A stretch of DNA of 64,000 bases, from NCBI RefSeq assembly GCF_017304615.1, contig NZ_JAFKLZ010000001.1, positions 248,001 to 312,000 on the forward strand, in the 5' to 3' direction. The position numbers were made by a program, and so were the translations under genes. The notes under the pieces are model-generated. The model was not told the DNA's origin. It worked only from the letters and a program-made list of their open reading frames with translations, and did no database searches. Shown one piece after another: positions 28,843 through 37,473 of this stretch. This stretch comes from Sphingomonas sp. GTDB lineage: Bacteria > Pseudomonadota > Alphaproteobacteria > Sphingomonadales > Sphingomonadaceae. Every line of letters begins with the position of its first letter. Position 1 is the first letter of the stretch.

Positions 28843-30050
28843 GCGTGCTCGCTGATACCCGTCCCCTCGACGTGCTCGCCGATTTTCCGGCGATCCCGGC
28901 GGGTTGGGCATATCTCGATACGGCGGCGACGTCCCAGAAGCCGCGGCCGGTGCTCGACGCGATCAACCGCGCCTATGGCGAGACCTACGCGACGGTGCAT
29001 CGCGGCGTGTATCAGCGATCGGCAGACATGACGCTGGCTTATGAGGCGGCTCGGCGGCGGGTGGCCCAATTCATCGGCGGCGAGGAACGCGAGATCGTGT
29101 TCGTGCGCGGCGCGACCGAGGCGATCAACCTGGTCGCGCAATGTTGGGCTGGCGAGCAACTCAAGGCGGGCGACCGCATCCTGCTCTCGGCGCTGGAGCA
29201 TCATTCGAACATCGTCCCGTGGCAAATGGCGGCCGAACGCGTCGGCGCCACGATCGACGTCGTGCCGCTGACCGAGGACGGACGGATCGATCTCGACGCG
29301 ATGGCGGCGATGATCACGCCGCAGCACAAACTGGTTGCGCTGGCGCATGTGTCGAACGTGCTCGGCTCGGTGCTCGACGCGACGCGTGCGACCGCGATCG
29401 CGCACAGCGTCGGCGCGAAGATCCTGCTCGACGGGTGCCAGGCGGTGCCGCGGATGGCGGTCGACGTCGCCGCGATCGGCTGCGATTTCTACATATTCTC
29501 GGGGCACAAGCTTTACGGTCCGACCGGGATCGGCGTGCTGTGGGGACGCTACGACTTGCTCGACGCGATGCCGCCGTATCAGGGCGGCGGGTCGATGATT
29601 GATCGCGTGACATTCGCCAAGACGACCTATGCCCCGCCGCCAGGCCGGTTCGAGGCGGGAACGCCGCATATCGTCGGGGTGGTCGGGCTGCACGCCGCGA
29701 TCGACTATGTCGATGGCATCGGCCTCGATCGCATCCACGCGCACGAGACCGCGCTCGTCGCCGCCACCCGCGAGCGGCTGGGCCAGATCAATTCGGTGCG
29801 GCTGTTCGGTCCCGCCGATGCCGCCGGGATCGTCAGTTTCGCGGTCGAGGGGGTGCATCCGCACGACGTCGCCACCATCTTGGACGAAGGATCGGTGGCG
29901 ATCCGCGCCGGGCACCATTGCGCGCAGCCGCTGATGGAGATGCTCGGCGTGCCCGCGACCGCGCGGGCGAGTTTCGGGGTCTATAATTCGCTGGCCGATG
30001 TCGAGGCATTGGCGGCGGGCGTGGAACGAGTGACGAGGATCTTCGGATGA
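28839..30050 (+). CDS. sufS: Cysteine desulfurase SufS
   Basis: PLP-dependent class V aminotransferase-fold enzyme that takes sulfur from cysteine for cluster assembly. The PLP Lys224 lies in FSGHKLYGPTGIG. The persulfide Cys361 lies in RAGHHCAQPLM, the group II (SufS) pattern. A GTG start at 28839 overlaps the sufD stop; a second in-frame GTG is 6 bases later. It gives 403 residues, normal for SufS. No SufE gene is visible. Confidence 0.96.
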   Translation: MSVLADTRPLDVLADFPAIPAGWAYLDTAATSQKPRPVLDAINRAYGETYATVHRGVYQRSADMTLAYEAARRRVAQFIGGEEREIVFVRGATEAINLVAQCWAGEQLKAGDRILLSALEHHSNIVPWQMAAERVGATIDVVPLTEDGRIDLDAMAAMITPQHKLVALAHVSNVLGSVLDATRATAIAHSVGAKILLDGCQAVPRMAVDVAAIGCDFYIFSGHKLYGPTGIGVLWGRYDLLDAMPPYQGGGSMIDRVTFAKTTYAPPPGRFEAGTPHIVGVVGLHAAIDYVDGIGLDRIHAHETALVAATRERLGQINSVRLFGPADAAGIVSFAVEGVHPHDVATILDEGSVAIRAGHHCAQPLMEMLGVPATARASFGVYNSLADVEALAAGVERVTRIFG

Positions 30051-30523
30051 GCATCGAAGAGTTTGGGGAACGCAAGATTGCCGTGGAAGAAGTGGACGCC
30101 GTGGAGGCGCCGCCCAAGGCGCGCGTCGAGGGTGCGAGTGAGACGTTCGAGCGCAAGCGCGACTATCTCGCCGGGTTCCTGGCGCAGAAGCCCGAACCGC
30201 TGGCTGGCGGCGAGCCGGGGGGTGAACTCTACGAAGCGATCATCGCGTCGCTCAAGGAAATCTACGATCCCGAAATCCCGGTGAACATCTACGACCTCGG
30301 GCTGATTTACGGCGTCGAGGTGACCGACGACGGCCATGCAGCGGTGACGATGACTTTGACCACGCCGCATTGCCCGGTCGCGGAATCGATGCCGGCCGAG
30401 GTCGAACTGCGCGTCGCCAGCGTGCCGGGGGTTGCCTTCGCCGACGTCAATCTAGTGTGGGACCCGCCCTGGGACCCGGCGAAGATGTCCGACGAAGCCA
30501 AGCTCGAACTGGGGATGCTGTGA
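30047..30523 (+). CDS. sufT: SUF system protein SufT (MIP18/DUF59 domain)
   Basis: 158-residue protein with a C-terminal DUF59 domain: EIYDPEIPVNIYDLGLIYGV, the TTPHCP segment and VWDPPWDP. An N-terminal extension of about 50 charged residues precedes it, as in other alphaproteobacterial SufT. SufT helps maturation of Fe-S proteins under high demand. It overlaps sufS by 4 bases and the SufA-like gene by 1. Confidence 0.93.
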   Translation: MSIEEFGERKIAVEEVDAVEAPPKARVEGASETFERKRDYLAGFLAQKPEPLAGGEPGGELYEAIIASLKEIYDPEIPVNIYDLGLIYGVEVTDDGHAAVTMTLTTPHCPVAESMPAEVELRVASVPGVAFADVNLVWDPPWDPAKMSDEAKLELGML

Positions 30524-30876
30524 TGGCGACGACCTTGCGCCCGCGCCCCGCCGCGCTGATCCTGACCCCGAACGCGGAGGCGCGCATCGCCGCGTTGATG
30601 GCGAAGGCGCCGGAAGGGGCGATCGGCGTCAAGCTGTCGACCCCGCGCCGCGGTTGTTCGGGGCTGGCCTATTCGGTCGATTACGTCACCGACGCCAAGC
30701 CGTTCGACGAGAAGATCGAGACGCCCGGCGGCACGCTCTACGTCGACGGCGGGTCGATCCTGTATCTGGTCGGATCGACGATGGACTGGGTCGAGGACGA
30801 CTTCGCCGCGGGCTTCGTGTTCCAGAACCCCAACGCCAAGGGCGAATGCGGGTGCGGGGAGAGTTTTACGGTCTGA
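30523..30876 (+). CDS. sufA: A-type Fe-S carrier (HesB/IscA/SufA family)
   Basis: 117-residue A-type carrier with the three conserved cysteines in RRGCSGLAY and GECGCGESF. Likely delivers clusters from SufBCD to targets. The ATG shares an A with the sufT stop (TGATG). Last gene of the suf operon; the next gene is convergent and overlaps this one by 11 bases. Confidence 0.94.
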   Translation: MATTLRPRPAALILTPNAEARIAALMAKAPEGAIGVKLSTPRRGCSGLAYSVDYVTDAKPFDEKIETPGGTLYVDGGSILYLVGSTMDWVEDDFAAGFVFQNPNAKGECGCGESFTV

Positions 30877-31177
30877 CTGACGCGCCCGTTGCCCAACGTT
30901 TGAATTGGTAAATTAACGACTCAAGATGGAGCGGTCCGCCTACGCCGACGAACTTGTTGTTTTCGGTTCGACACATCCACCAATCGGAGTCGTGTTCATA
31001 ATTGTGAGTTACTTCCGCTAAGGTTCGACCGTCGAGTTCTGTATCGGCCAAGTCTACCTTCAAGCTCCAGCCCGGATTATCTATCGTGTCGATCGTCACT
31101 CCGTAGCTGTGCTCCCAGTCGTCGTCGCAATGCGATCTATACCAGTTCATCAGCCAGCCGACGGCGTCGTTTGCCAT
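30866..31177 (-). CDS. Imm53-like immunity protein
   Basis: A 103-residue protein starting at the ATG at 31177. The pattern WLMNWYRSHCDDDWEHSYGV, then IDTIDNPGWSLKVDLADT and the late FVGVGGPLHLESLIYQFK, is that of the immunity protein 53 family. These proteins are found next to toxins of polymorphic or contact-dependent systems and block their toxin. Here no toxin is adjacent. Instead the gene is coupled by one base to the MaoC gene of a catabolic operon and runs convergent into sufA. Composition is more AT-rich than its neighbours, which suggests acquisition. Confidence 0.75.
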   Translation of the reverse strand: MANDAVGWLMNWYRSHCDDDWEHSYGVTIDTIDNPGWSLKVDLADTELDGRTLAEVTHNYEHDSDWWMCRTENNKFVGVGGPLHLESLIYQFKRWATGASVRP

Positions 31178-31629
31178 CACGCCGCTCTCCGCAACAACAA
31201 CGCCGTCCGCAGACACTCGCACACCACTTCGTCGCGCTGGTTGTGCATTTGGTGCTTCCACGTCACCAGCCCCGCGTTCGGCCGCGACTTGCTTTCGCGA
31301 AGCTCGGTCACTTCGCTCGTCGCGTGGAGCGTGTCGCCGATGAACACCGGCTTGGGCATCACCAGTTTGTCGTAGCCCAGGTTCGCGACCAAAGTGCCCA
31401 TCGTCGTCTCCGCGACGGTGATCCCGACCATCAGGCTGAACGTGAAGGTGCCATTGACCAGGATGCGGCCGAACTCGCTGGCCTTCGCGGCCTCGGCGTC
31501 GAGGTGGAGCGGCTGCGGGTTGTGCGTCATAGTCGACCAAAGGAGGTTGTCGGTCTCGGTCACCGTGCGGCGCAGGGGGTGTTCGATCGTCTCGCCGACC
31601 CTCCATTCGTCGAAGAATTTGCCCGGCAT
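31177..31629 (-). CDS. MaoC family dehydratase
   Basis: Hot-dog fold protein of 150 residues, probably a (R)-enoyl-CoA or related acyl-CoA hydratase. The MaoC core is visible: DNLLWSTMTHNPQPLHLD contains the catalytic Asp/His pair, followed by GRILVNGTFTFSLMVGIT. Part of the minus-strand catabolic operon, with one-base overlaps on both sides. The substrate is not determinable; degradation of a branched acyl-CoA is implied by context. Confidence 0.87.
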   Translation of the reverse strand: MPGKFFDEWRVGETIEHPLRRTVTETDNLLWSTMTHNPQPLHLDAEAAKASEFGRILVNGTFTFSLMVGITVAETTMGTLVANLGYDKLVMPKPVFIGDTLHATSEVTELRESKSRPNAGLVTWKHQMHNQRDEVVCECLRTALLLRRAA

Positions 31630-32093
31630 CAGTGGGTCTCCGTCAGGTAGAGCTTGAACCCGGCATGGCTCTTTTGCCAGCCGAGCCGTTCGTAGAAGCG
31701 ATGCGCCGCGATGCGATCGTTGTTCGACGTGAGCTGCGCCATGTAGCAGCCGCGCTCGCGGAAGCGCTCGATGGCCCAGGTGATCAGTTGCTCGCCCAGT
31801 CCCTGGTCGCGGCGGTCGGCGGCGATGCGGACCGCCTCGATCTGCCCCCGCCACGCGCCACGATTGAGCAGGCCGGGAAGGAAGCTGAGCTGCATCGTGC
31901 CGATCATCGCGCCGTCGATCTCGGCGACGATCAGGCGCTGGTTGGGATCGGCCTGGATCGCAGCAAAGGCTGCAGCATAAACCGAGTCGAGCGGTGGGCC
32001 GGGGTCGTCCCTGCGCCCACCGATCTGATCCTCTGCGAGCAACCGCACGATCGTCGACAGGTCGTTCTCGGTCGCATCGCGATACGTCACCAC
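31629..32093 (-). CDS. GNAT family N-acetyltransferase
   Basis: 154-residue acetyltransferase with the acetyl-CoA binding motif IAADRRDQGLGEQLI and the C-terminal SNNDRIAAHRFYERLGW motif typical of GNAT enzymes. It probably starts at GTG 32093 or GTG 32090, the latter overlapping the crotonase stop as GTGA. The acceptor is unknown. Confidence 0.88.
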   Translation of the reverse strand: MVTYRDATENDLSTIVRLLAEDQIGGRRDDPGPPLDSVYAAAFAAIQADPNQRLIVAEIDGAMIGTMQLSFLPGLLNRGAWRGQIEAVRIAADRRDQGLGEQLITWAIERFRERGCYMAQLTSNNDRIAAHRFYERLGWQKSHAGFKLYLTETH

Positions 32094-32995
32094 TCGAGTT
32101 CATCCAGCCACGGCGAAAAGTACGGCAAGTCGCTGGAAACCTTGTCGGGATAGTCCGCATCGCGCTTTTCGAGGAACGACGCGACGCCCTCTTTCGCATC
32201 GGCGCTCGATCCGCGCGACCACACCAGGCGGCTGTCGAGCCGGTGCGCGTCCATCGGCGACGCCGCGCCCATCATCCGCCACATCATTGCTCGCGTCAGT
32301 GCGACCGACACCGGTGCGGATTGCGTGGTCAATTGCTGCGCAAAGTCGCGTGCAGCACTTATCAGGTCGCCCCGCGCGTGAACTGATCGCACCAGTCCCG
32401 CTTGCTGCGCCTCGACCGCTGACACCAGCCGCCCCGAATAGCACCAGTCGAGCGAGGTTGAGATGCCGACGAGGCGCGGCAGGAACCAGCTCGACGCCGC
32501 TTCCGGCACGATCCCGCGCCGCGCGAACACAAAGCCGAACCGCGCAGTGTCGGCGGCGAGGCGGAAATCCATCGGCAACGTCATCGTCGCGCCGATCCCG
32601 ACGGCCGCGCCGTTGATCGCGCCGATCACCGGCTTCTTCGACTGGAAGATGCGCAAGCTCAGCATCCCGCCGCCGTCGCGCACCCCGGGATGGTCGTAAT
32701 CGACCGATCCGTCGGGGCGCAGCGGCGAGCTGGCCTGGCCGAAATCGTTGCCGCGCTTGGCATAGTCGAACGTCGCTGCGCCGCTCGACAGGTCCGCACC
32801 GGCGCAGAAGGCGCGATCGCCGCTGCCCGTGACGATCACCGCACGGACCTCGTCATCGGCATCGGCGCGGTCGAACGCGGCGACCATTTCCCGCATCATC
32901 TGCGCGGTGAACGCGTTCATCACCGCCGGGCGGTCGAGCGTGATCGTCAGGATGCGATCGGTGAGATCGATCGCAACCTGCTCGGTTTCAGCCAT
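32087..32995 (-). CDS. Enoyl-CoA hydratase/isomerase family protein
   Basis: Crotonase-fold enzyme of 302 residues. The oxyanion-hole segments AFCAGADLSSG and AINGAAVGIGATMTLPMDFR are present, and a Glu follows in the active site region RGIVPEAASSWFLPRL. Position beside the methylcrotonyl-CoA carboxylase genes suggests a step such as methylglutaconyl-CoA hydration. The sequence resembles general enoyl-CoA hydratases, so the substrate is inferred. It overlaps the biotin carboxylase gene by 8 bases. Confidence 0.88.
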   Translation of the reverse strand: MAETEQVAIDLTDRILTITLDRPAVMNAFTAQMMREMVAAFDRADADDEVRAVIVTGSGDRAFCAGADLSSGAATFDYAKRGNDFGQASSPLRPDGSVDYDHPGVRDGGGMLSLRIFQSKKPVIGAINGAAVGIGATMTLPMDFRLAADTARFGFVFARRGIVPEAASSWFLPRLVGISTSLDWCYSGRLVSAVEAQQAGLVRSVHARGDLISAARDFAQQLTTQSAPVSVALTRAMMWRMMGAASPMDAHRLDSRLVWSRGSSADAKEGVASFLEKRDADYPDKVSSDLPYFSPWLDELEW

Positions 32996-34847
32996 CGGCT
33001 TTCCCGATCCGAACGAGCAGCGCGTCGACTGGGACCTGCGCGCCGGCCGCCGCGTTGAGTTCCGCGACGATGCCGTCGAACGGCGCGACCAGGCCGTGCT
33101 CCATCTTCATCGCTTCGAGCGTCAGCAGCTTCTGGCCCTTGGTCACGACGTCGCCCGCCGCGACGTCGACCGCAATGATGCGGCCCGGCATCGGTGCCAG
33201 GATCGCGCCGTCGCCAGACGCGCCGCTTGACCCACTGGATGCTCGAAAAATCATGAACTGCCGAGGGAATGCGTTGGCAAAGACATTAGCGAAGTCGCCG
33301 GGTTCGTCATCAGGCACATCTGTCAACGGAACTGAATATCGCTGGCCGCCATCGTCAACCAATTCTGCAACGGCTCGATCAGGCGAGTTCAACCTGAGTC
33401 CAGTCAGCCGTGCCCACGGACCCCGCCCGGGCGTTGCAGACAGCATCGCCGCAATTTGCTTCAAATGCTCGGGGTCGGCGGGGAGCGGCTGCGTAACTTG
33501 ATCGCCTAATCGTGCAATCAGTCCGGTATCGAAATCGGCGTCATGGACGGAGTCCTCTGACAGCAATTGCCACAGAAACCCGGCATTCGTGCGTACGGGC
33601 CAAACGGCAATGAGTTTCAAGCCATTGATCAACCTGTCTAAAGCGGCTGCTCGCGTCGCGCCCTTTGCAATCAGCTTCGCGATCATGGGATCGTAGAAAG
33701 GGGAAACCTCGCCGCCCTCTTCGACTCCTGTTTCGATACGTAAGGTATCGGGTAAGAAAAACTCCTCGAGCCGGCCGATCGAGGGTAGGAACCCCTTGGC
33801 CGGATCCTCGGCATAGAGCCGCGCCTCTACCGCCCAACCGTCGATGCTCAGCTCATCCTGCGTTTTCGGCAACGGCTCGCCCGACGCGACGCGCAACTGC
33901 CATTCGACCAGGTCCTGGCCGGTGATTTCCTCGGTCGCCGGATGCTCGACCTGCAGCCGGGTATTCATTTCCATGAACCAGATGCGGTCGGCGCGCAGGT
34001 CCTCGCTCGCGTCGGCGATGAATTCGATCGTGCCCGCGCCGACATAGTCGACTGCTTTTGCTGCGCGGACTGCCGCAGCACAAATTGCTTCGCGCGTCTC
34101 GGCATCCATGCCGGGGGCGGGGGCTTCCTCGATCACCTTCTGGTGGCGGCGTTGCAGCGAACAGTCGCGTTCGAACAGGTGGACGACGTTGCCGTGGCTG
34201 TCGCCGAACACCTGCACCTCGATGTGGCGCGGCGAGAGGATGTATTTCTCGATCAGCACGCGGTCGTCGCCGAAACTCGACGCGGCCTCGCGCTGGCAGG
34301 ACAGGAGCGCGTCGGCGAAGTCATCCGCGGCATCGACTCGCCGCATACCCTTGCCGCCGCCGCCCGCGACGGCCTTGATCAGCACGGGATAGCCGATCTT
34401 ATCGGCTTCGGCCTTGAGGTGATCGGGTCGCTGATCCTCGCCCAGATAGCCCGGCGTTACCGGCACGCCCGCCGCGATCATCCACTCCTTCGCGGCGTCC
34501 TTCAGGCCCATCGCGCGGATGCTGGCCGGGTTGGGGCCGACCCAGATGAGGCCGGCATCCTGCACTGCCTGCGCGAAGTCGGCATTCTCCGACAAGAAGC
34601 CATAACCGGGATGGATCGCCTCCGCCCCGGTGGCCTTGGCCGCAGCGATGATCTTGTCGCCCACCAGATAGCTCTCGCGCGCCGGCGACGGCCCGATATG
34701 CACCGCTTCGTCAGCCTGGCGGACGTGCAGCGCGTTGGCGTCGGCATCCGAATAGACCGCGACGGTGCGGATGCCCATGGCGCGCGCGGTACGGATGATG
34801 CGGCAAGCGATCTCGCCGCGATTGGCGATGAGGAGCGAGGAAATCAC
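32988..34847 (-). CDS. liuD: Methylcrotonyl-CoA carboxylase, biotin-containing alpha subunit
   Basis: Biotin-dependent carboxylase subunit of 619 residues. It contains a biotin carboxylase domain (SLLIANRGEIACRII, the ATP-grasp loop KAVAGGGGKGMRRV, SPRHIEVQVFGD, ERDCSLQRRHQKVIEEAP) and a C-terminal biotinyl domain with Lys581 in LEAMKMEHG. Together with the carboxyltransferase at 35768 and isovaleryl-CoA dehydrogenase at 41303 it fits leucine degradation rather than propionyl-CoA carboxylation, but this is by context. A GTG start at 34847 overlaps the upstream stop; an ATG at 34859 is possible. The segment 33240-33620 is more AT-rich than the rest. Confidence 0.92.
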   Translation of the reverse strand: MISSLLIANRGEIACRIIRTARAMGIRTVAVYSDADANALHVRQADEAVHIGPSPARESYLVGDKIIAAAKATGAEAIHPGYGFLSENADFAQAVQDAGLIWVGPNPASIRAMGLKDAAKEWMIAAGVPVTPGYLGEDQRPDHLKAEADKIGYPVLIKAVAGGGGKGMRRVDAADDFADALLSCQREAASSFGDDRVLIEKYILSPRHIEVQVFGDSHGNVVHLFERDCSLQRRHQKVIEEAPAPGMDAETREAICAAAVRAAKAVDYVGAGTIEFIADASEDLRADRIWFMEMNTRLQVEHPATEEITGQDLVEWQLRVASGEPLPKTQDELSIDGWAVEARLYAEDPAKGFLPSIGRLEEFFLPDTLRIETGVEEGGEVSPFYDPMIAKLIAKGATRAAALDRLINGLKLIAVWPVRTNAGFLWQLLSEDSVHDADFDTGLIARLGDQVTQPLPADPEHLKQIAAMLSATPGRGPWARLTGLRLNSPDRAVAELVDDGGQRYSVPLTDVPDDEPGDFANVFANAFPRQFMIFRASSGSSGASGDGAILAPMPGRIIAVDVAAGDVVTKGQKLLTLEAMKMEHGLVAPFDGIVAELNAAAGAQVPVDALLVRIGKADG

Positions 34848-35311
34848 TGCGCGGGGCATCCCGTCGTGCGCGACGAGAAGGAGATGTTCATGATCTTCCA
34901 CACGCCGCTTTCGCGAATCAGATCGAAATGGTCGATGCCGCAGCTGGTGATCTTGCCCCCGACGCGCACGGTGAACGGAGCCCAGACCATCGCGATGTCG
35001 CCGTCGATGTCGATTGCCGGGTCGGTGATGCGTTCCTGGAAAGTGGCGTCGGGCTTCACCCGAGCCGCGAATTCGCTGAAGCTCATGCGCCGAACGCCCC
35101 TGTCGCTGGCCGCCGTCACGCGCCCGTCGGGATAAACGTAGCGGAGCATCGCCACGGCATCGCCGCTTTCGAACGCGGCGAAGACCGCTTCGATCGGGGC
35201 CAGCACCTGTCCTTCTTCCGACGTGGGCGGGGGCAGGGGATTGGCGGGCGGCAGCTTGTCGCTCGATTGCGCGGCGGCTGCGAGCGCGAGGGCGATCAGA
35301 ATCGGCATCAT
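34844..35311 (-). CDS. NTF2/SnoaL-like exported protein
   Basis: 155-residue protein with a short signal peptide (MMPILIALALAAAAQSSD). A cone-shaped NTF2-like fold is suggested by LAPIEAVFAAFESGDAVAML and by DIDGDIAMVWAPFTVRVGG with HFDLIRESGVWKIMNISF. Such DUF4440/SnoaL-like domains bind small ligands; no catalytic role is evident. It lies inside the liu operon, overlapping liuD by 4 bases. Confidence 0.8.
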   Translation of the reverse strand: MMPILIALALAAAAQSSDKLPPANPLPPPTSEEGQVLAPIEAVFAAFESGDAVAMLRYVYPDGRVTAASDRGVRRMSFSEFAARVKPDATFQERITDPAIDIDGDIAMVWAPFTVRVGGKITSCGIDHFDLIRESGVWKIMNISFSSRTTGCPAQ

Positions 35312-35318
35312 ACTCTCC

Positions 35319-35765
35319 TCAACACGCGGTACCCCAGCTAACCTTGACTTGGCGGCTGTGGGTGCCGTCGCTCATCGTCAGTATCCCGCTGCCTTCGACG
35401 CTGTCGGCTTCCTCGTGGCTCTTCGTCTTGCCGACCGGTCGCATGCTGAGCCGGCGCGCACCGCAATTCACCGTTACACCGCCACTCTCGAAGTCCTGAA
35501 CGTCGGCCGGGCGGCAGACCTGTAGACCCTTCGCGCCGGATGCGGTGCGCAGAATGAAAGTCTGGTTGATGATGTAGATGAAGGTGTCGTTGCCCTGGCT
35601 GATCGACGTTTCGCATCCGCTCTCGCCGGTCGTCATGTCCTTCTCGCTGAGGGGTAGCAGTGGCGGGGGCAGTACCGTGCGTTTCGTCGCAGACACGCCT
35701 GGCGTAACGATACTGGCGAGCAAAATGGTCGCAGCGGCGATGTGAAATTTGCGCGTCGTCTTCAT
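35319..35765 (-). CDS. Hypothetical exported protein
   Basis: 148-residue protein with a signal peptide (MKTTRKFHIAAATILLASIVTPGVSA). The mature part has four or more Cys (GCETSISQGND, LQVCRPADV, NCGARRL, WGTAC), which may form disulfides in the periplasm. No family is recognised. The larger frame up to 35906 is a shadow of the carboxyltransferase. It sits 2 bases after liuB and is likely co-transcribed. Confidence 0.7.
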   Translation of the reverse strand: MKTTRKFHIAAATILLASIVTPGVSATKRTVLPPPLLPLSEKDMTTGESGCETSISQGNDTFIYIINQTFILRTASGAKGLQVCRPADVQDFESGGVTVNCGARRLSMRPVGKTKSHEEADSVEGSGILTMSDGTHSRQVKVSWGTAC

Positions 35766-35767
35766 CC

Positions 35768-37369
35768 TCACATCCGGAACACGCCGAAACTCTGGCGCTC
35801 GGGGATTGGGGCGTTGAGCGTCGCGGCGAAGGCGAGGCCGAGGACGTCGCGAGTCTGCGCAGGATCGATGATGCCGTCGTCCCACAGCCGGGCGGTGGCA
35901 TGCCACGGATTGCCTTGCGCTTCATAATCGTCGCGGATCGGTTGCTTGAAGGCTTCGGTCTGTTCGGGCGTCCAGGTCGCGGCGTCGCGGTGGACGGTCG
36001 CCAGCACCGATGCCGCCTGCTCGCCACCCATCACGCTGATCCGGCTGTTCGGCCAAGTGAACAGGAAGCGCGGAGAATAGGCGCGGCCCGCCATGCCGTA
36101 ATTGCCCGCGCCGAAGCTGCCGCCGATCAGCACGGTGATCTTGGGCACGGTCGCGGTCGCGACGGCGGTGACGAGCTTCGCGCCATGTTTCGCAATGCCT
36201 TCCGCCTCATACTTGCCGCCGACCATAAAGCCGGAGATGTTCTGGAGGAACAGCAACGGGATGCGGCGTTGCTGCGCGAGTTCGATGAAGTGTGCGCCCT
36301 TGACCGCGCTTTCGCTGAACAGGACGCCGTTGTTCGCCAGGATCGCGACCGGCATGCCCCAGATATGCGCAAAGCCGCACACGAGGCTCGACCCGTAGAG
36401 CGCCTTGAACTCCTGAAACTCGCTGCCGTCGACCAATCGCGCGATGATCTCGTGCACGTCGTACGGCGCGCGGACGTCCTGCGGAATGATGCCGTACAAA
36501 TCCTCGGCGGCGAACTTTGGCGGCCGCGGCTCGCGCAGGTTCACGTCGGCGCCGGTCTGCGGCTGCAAGGTCGAGACGATGTCGCGCACGATCGTCAATG
36601 CGTGTTCGTCATTCTCGGCGAGGTGATCGACCACGCCCGACTTGCGCGCGTGGAGATCGCCGCCGCCCAGATCCTCGGCGCTGATCACTTCGCCTGTCGC
36701 GGCCTGCACCAGCGGCGGCCCGGCGAGGAAGATCGTGCCCTGGTTGCGGACGATCACGCTCTCGTCGCTCATCGCCGGAACGTACGCGCCGCCCGCGGTG
36801 CAGCTGCCCATCACGCACGCGATTTGCGGGATGCCTTTGGCCGACATGTTGGCCTGGTTGAAGAAGATGCGCCCGAAATGGTCGCGGTCAGGGAACACCT
36901 CGGCCTGATGCGGCAAGTTCGCGCCCCCGCTGTCCACCAGGTAGATGCATGGCAGGCGGTTCTGTTCGGCGATCTCCTGCGCGCGGAGATGTTTCTTGAC
37001 CGTCATCGGGTAATAGGTGCCGCCCTTTACCGTGGCGTCGTTGCACACGATCATCACTTGCCGCCCCGACACGCGACCGACGCCCGCGATCATGCCCGCG
37101 CCCGGCACGTCGCCGTCGTAGAGGTCGCATGCGGCGAGCTGGCCGATCTCGAGGAACGGCGAGCCCGGATCGAGCAGCCGCTCGACACGATCGCGCGGGA
37201 GCAATTTGCCACGCGCCTTGTGCCGCTCGCGGCTCTTCTCGTTGCCCCCCAGCGCGGCTTGCGCGACATCGCCGCGAAGCCGTTCGGCCAGCGCGCGATT
37301 GTGCGCCGCGTTGCTGCGGAATTGTTCGTTGTCTGGGGACAGCTTGGTGTCGAGGACGGGGGCGCTCAT
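35768..37369 (-). CDS. liuB: Methylcrotonyl-CoA carboxylase, carboxyltransferase beta subunit
   Basis: 533-residue carboxyltransferase that moves CO2 from biotin to 3-methylcrotonyl-CoA. N- and C-terminal crotonase-like halves are visible, with oxyanion-forming [16 protein letters not shown] and [19 protein letters not shown], and the substrate region [17 protein letters not shown]. The length and the start of the protein ([19 protein letters not shown]) match MCC beta rather than propionyl-CoA carboxylase beta. Starts the minus-strand operon that ends with the Imm53-like gene. Confidence 0.95.
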   Translation of the reverse strand: MSAPVLDTKLSPDNEQFRSNAAHNRALAERLRGDVAQAALGGNEKSRERHKARGKLLPRDRVERLLDPGSPFLEIGQLAACDLYDGDVPGAGMIAGVGRVSGRQVMIVCNDATVKGGTYYPMTVKKHLRAQEIAEQNRLPCIYLVDSGGANLPHQAEVFPDRDHFGRIFFNQANMSAKGIPQIACVMGSCTAGGAYVPAMSDESVIVRNQGTIFLAGPPLVQAATGEVISAEDLGGGDLHARKSGVVDHLAENDEHALTIVRDIVSTLQPQTGADVNLREPRPPKFAAEDLYGIIPQDVRAPYDVHEIIARLVDGSEFQEFKALYGSSLVCGFAHIWGMPVAILANNGVLFSESAVKGAHFIELAQQRRIPLLFLQNISGFMVGGKYEAEGIAKHGAKLVTAVATATVPKITVLIGGSFGAGNYGMAGRAYSPRFLFTWPNSRISVMGGEQAASVLATVHRDAATWTPEQTEAFKQPIRDDYEAQGNPWHATARLWDDGIIDPAQTRDVLGLAFAATLNAPIPERQSFGVFRM

Positions 37370-37473
37370 GACCTTCTGCCTAGCCGCGCATCACTGCATT
37401 GGGAAGCGCTGGAACCGCTCGGCATGTTAGTGTAGCGACTCGGTCATACACCCGTTCAGGAGAGGGTTTCCCG

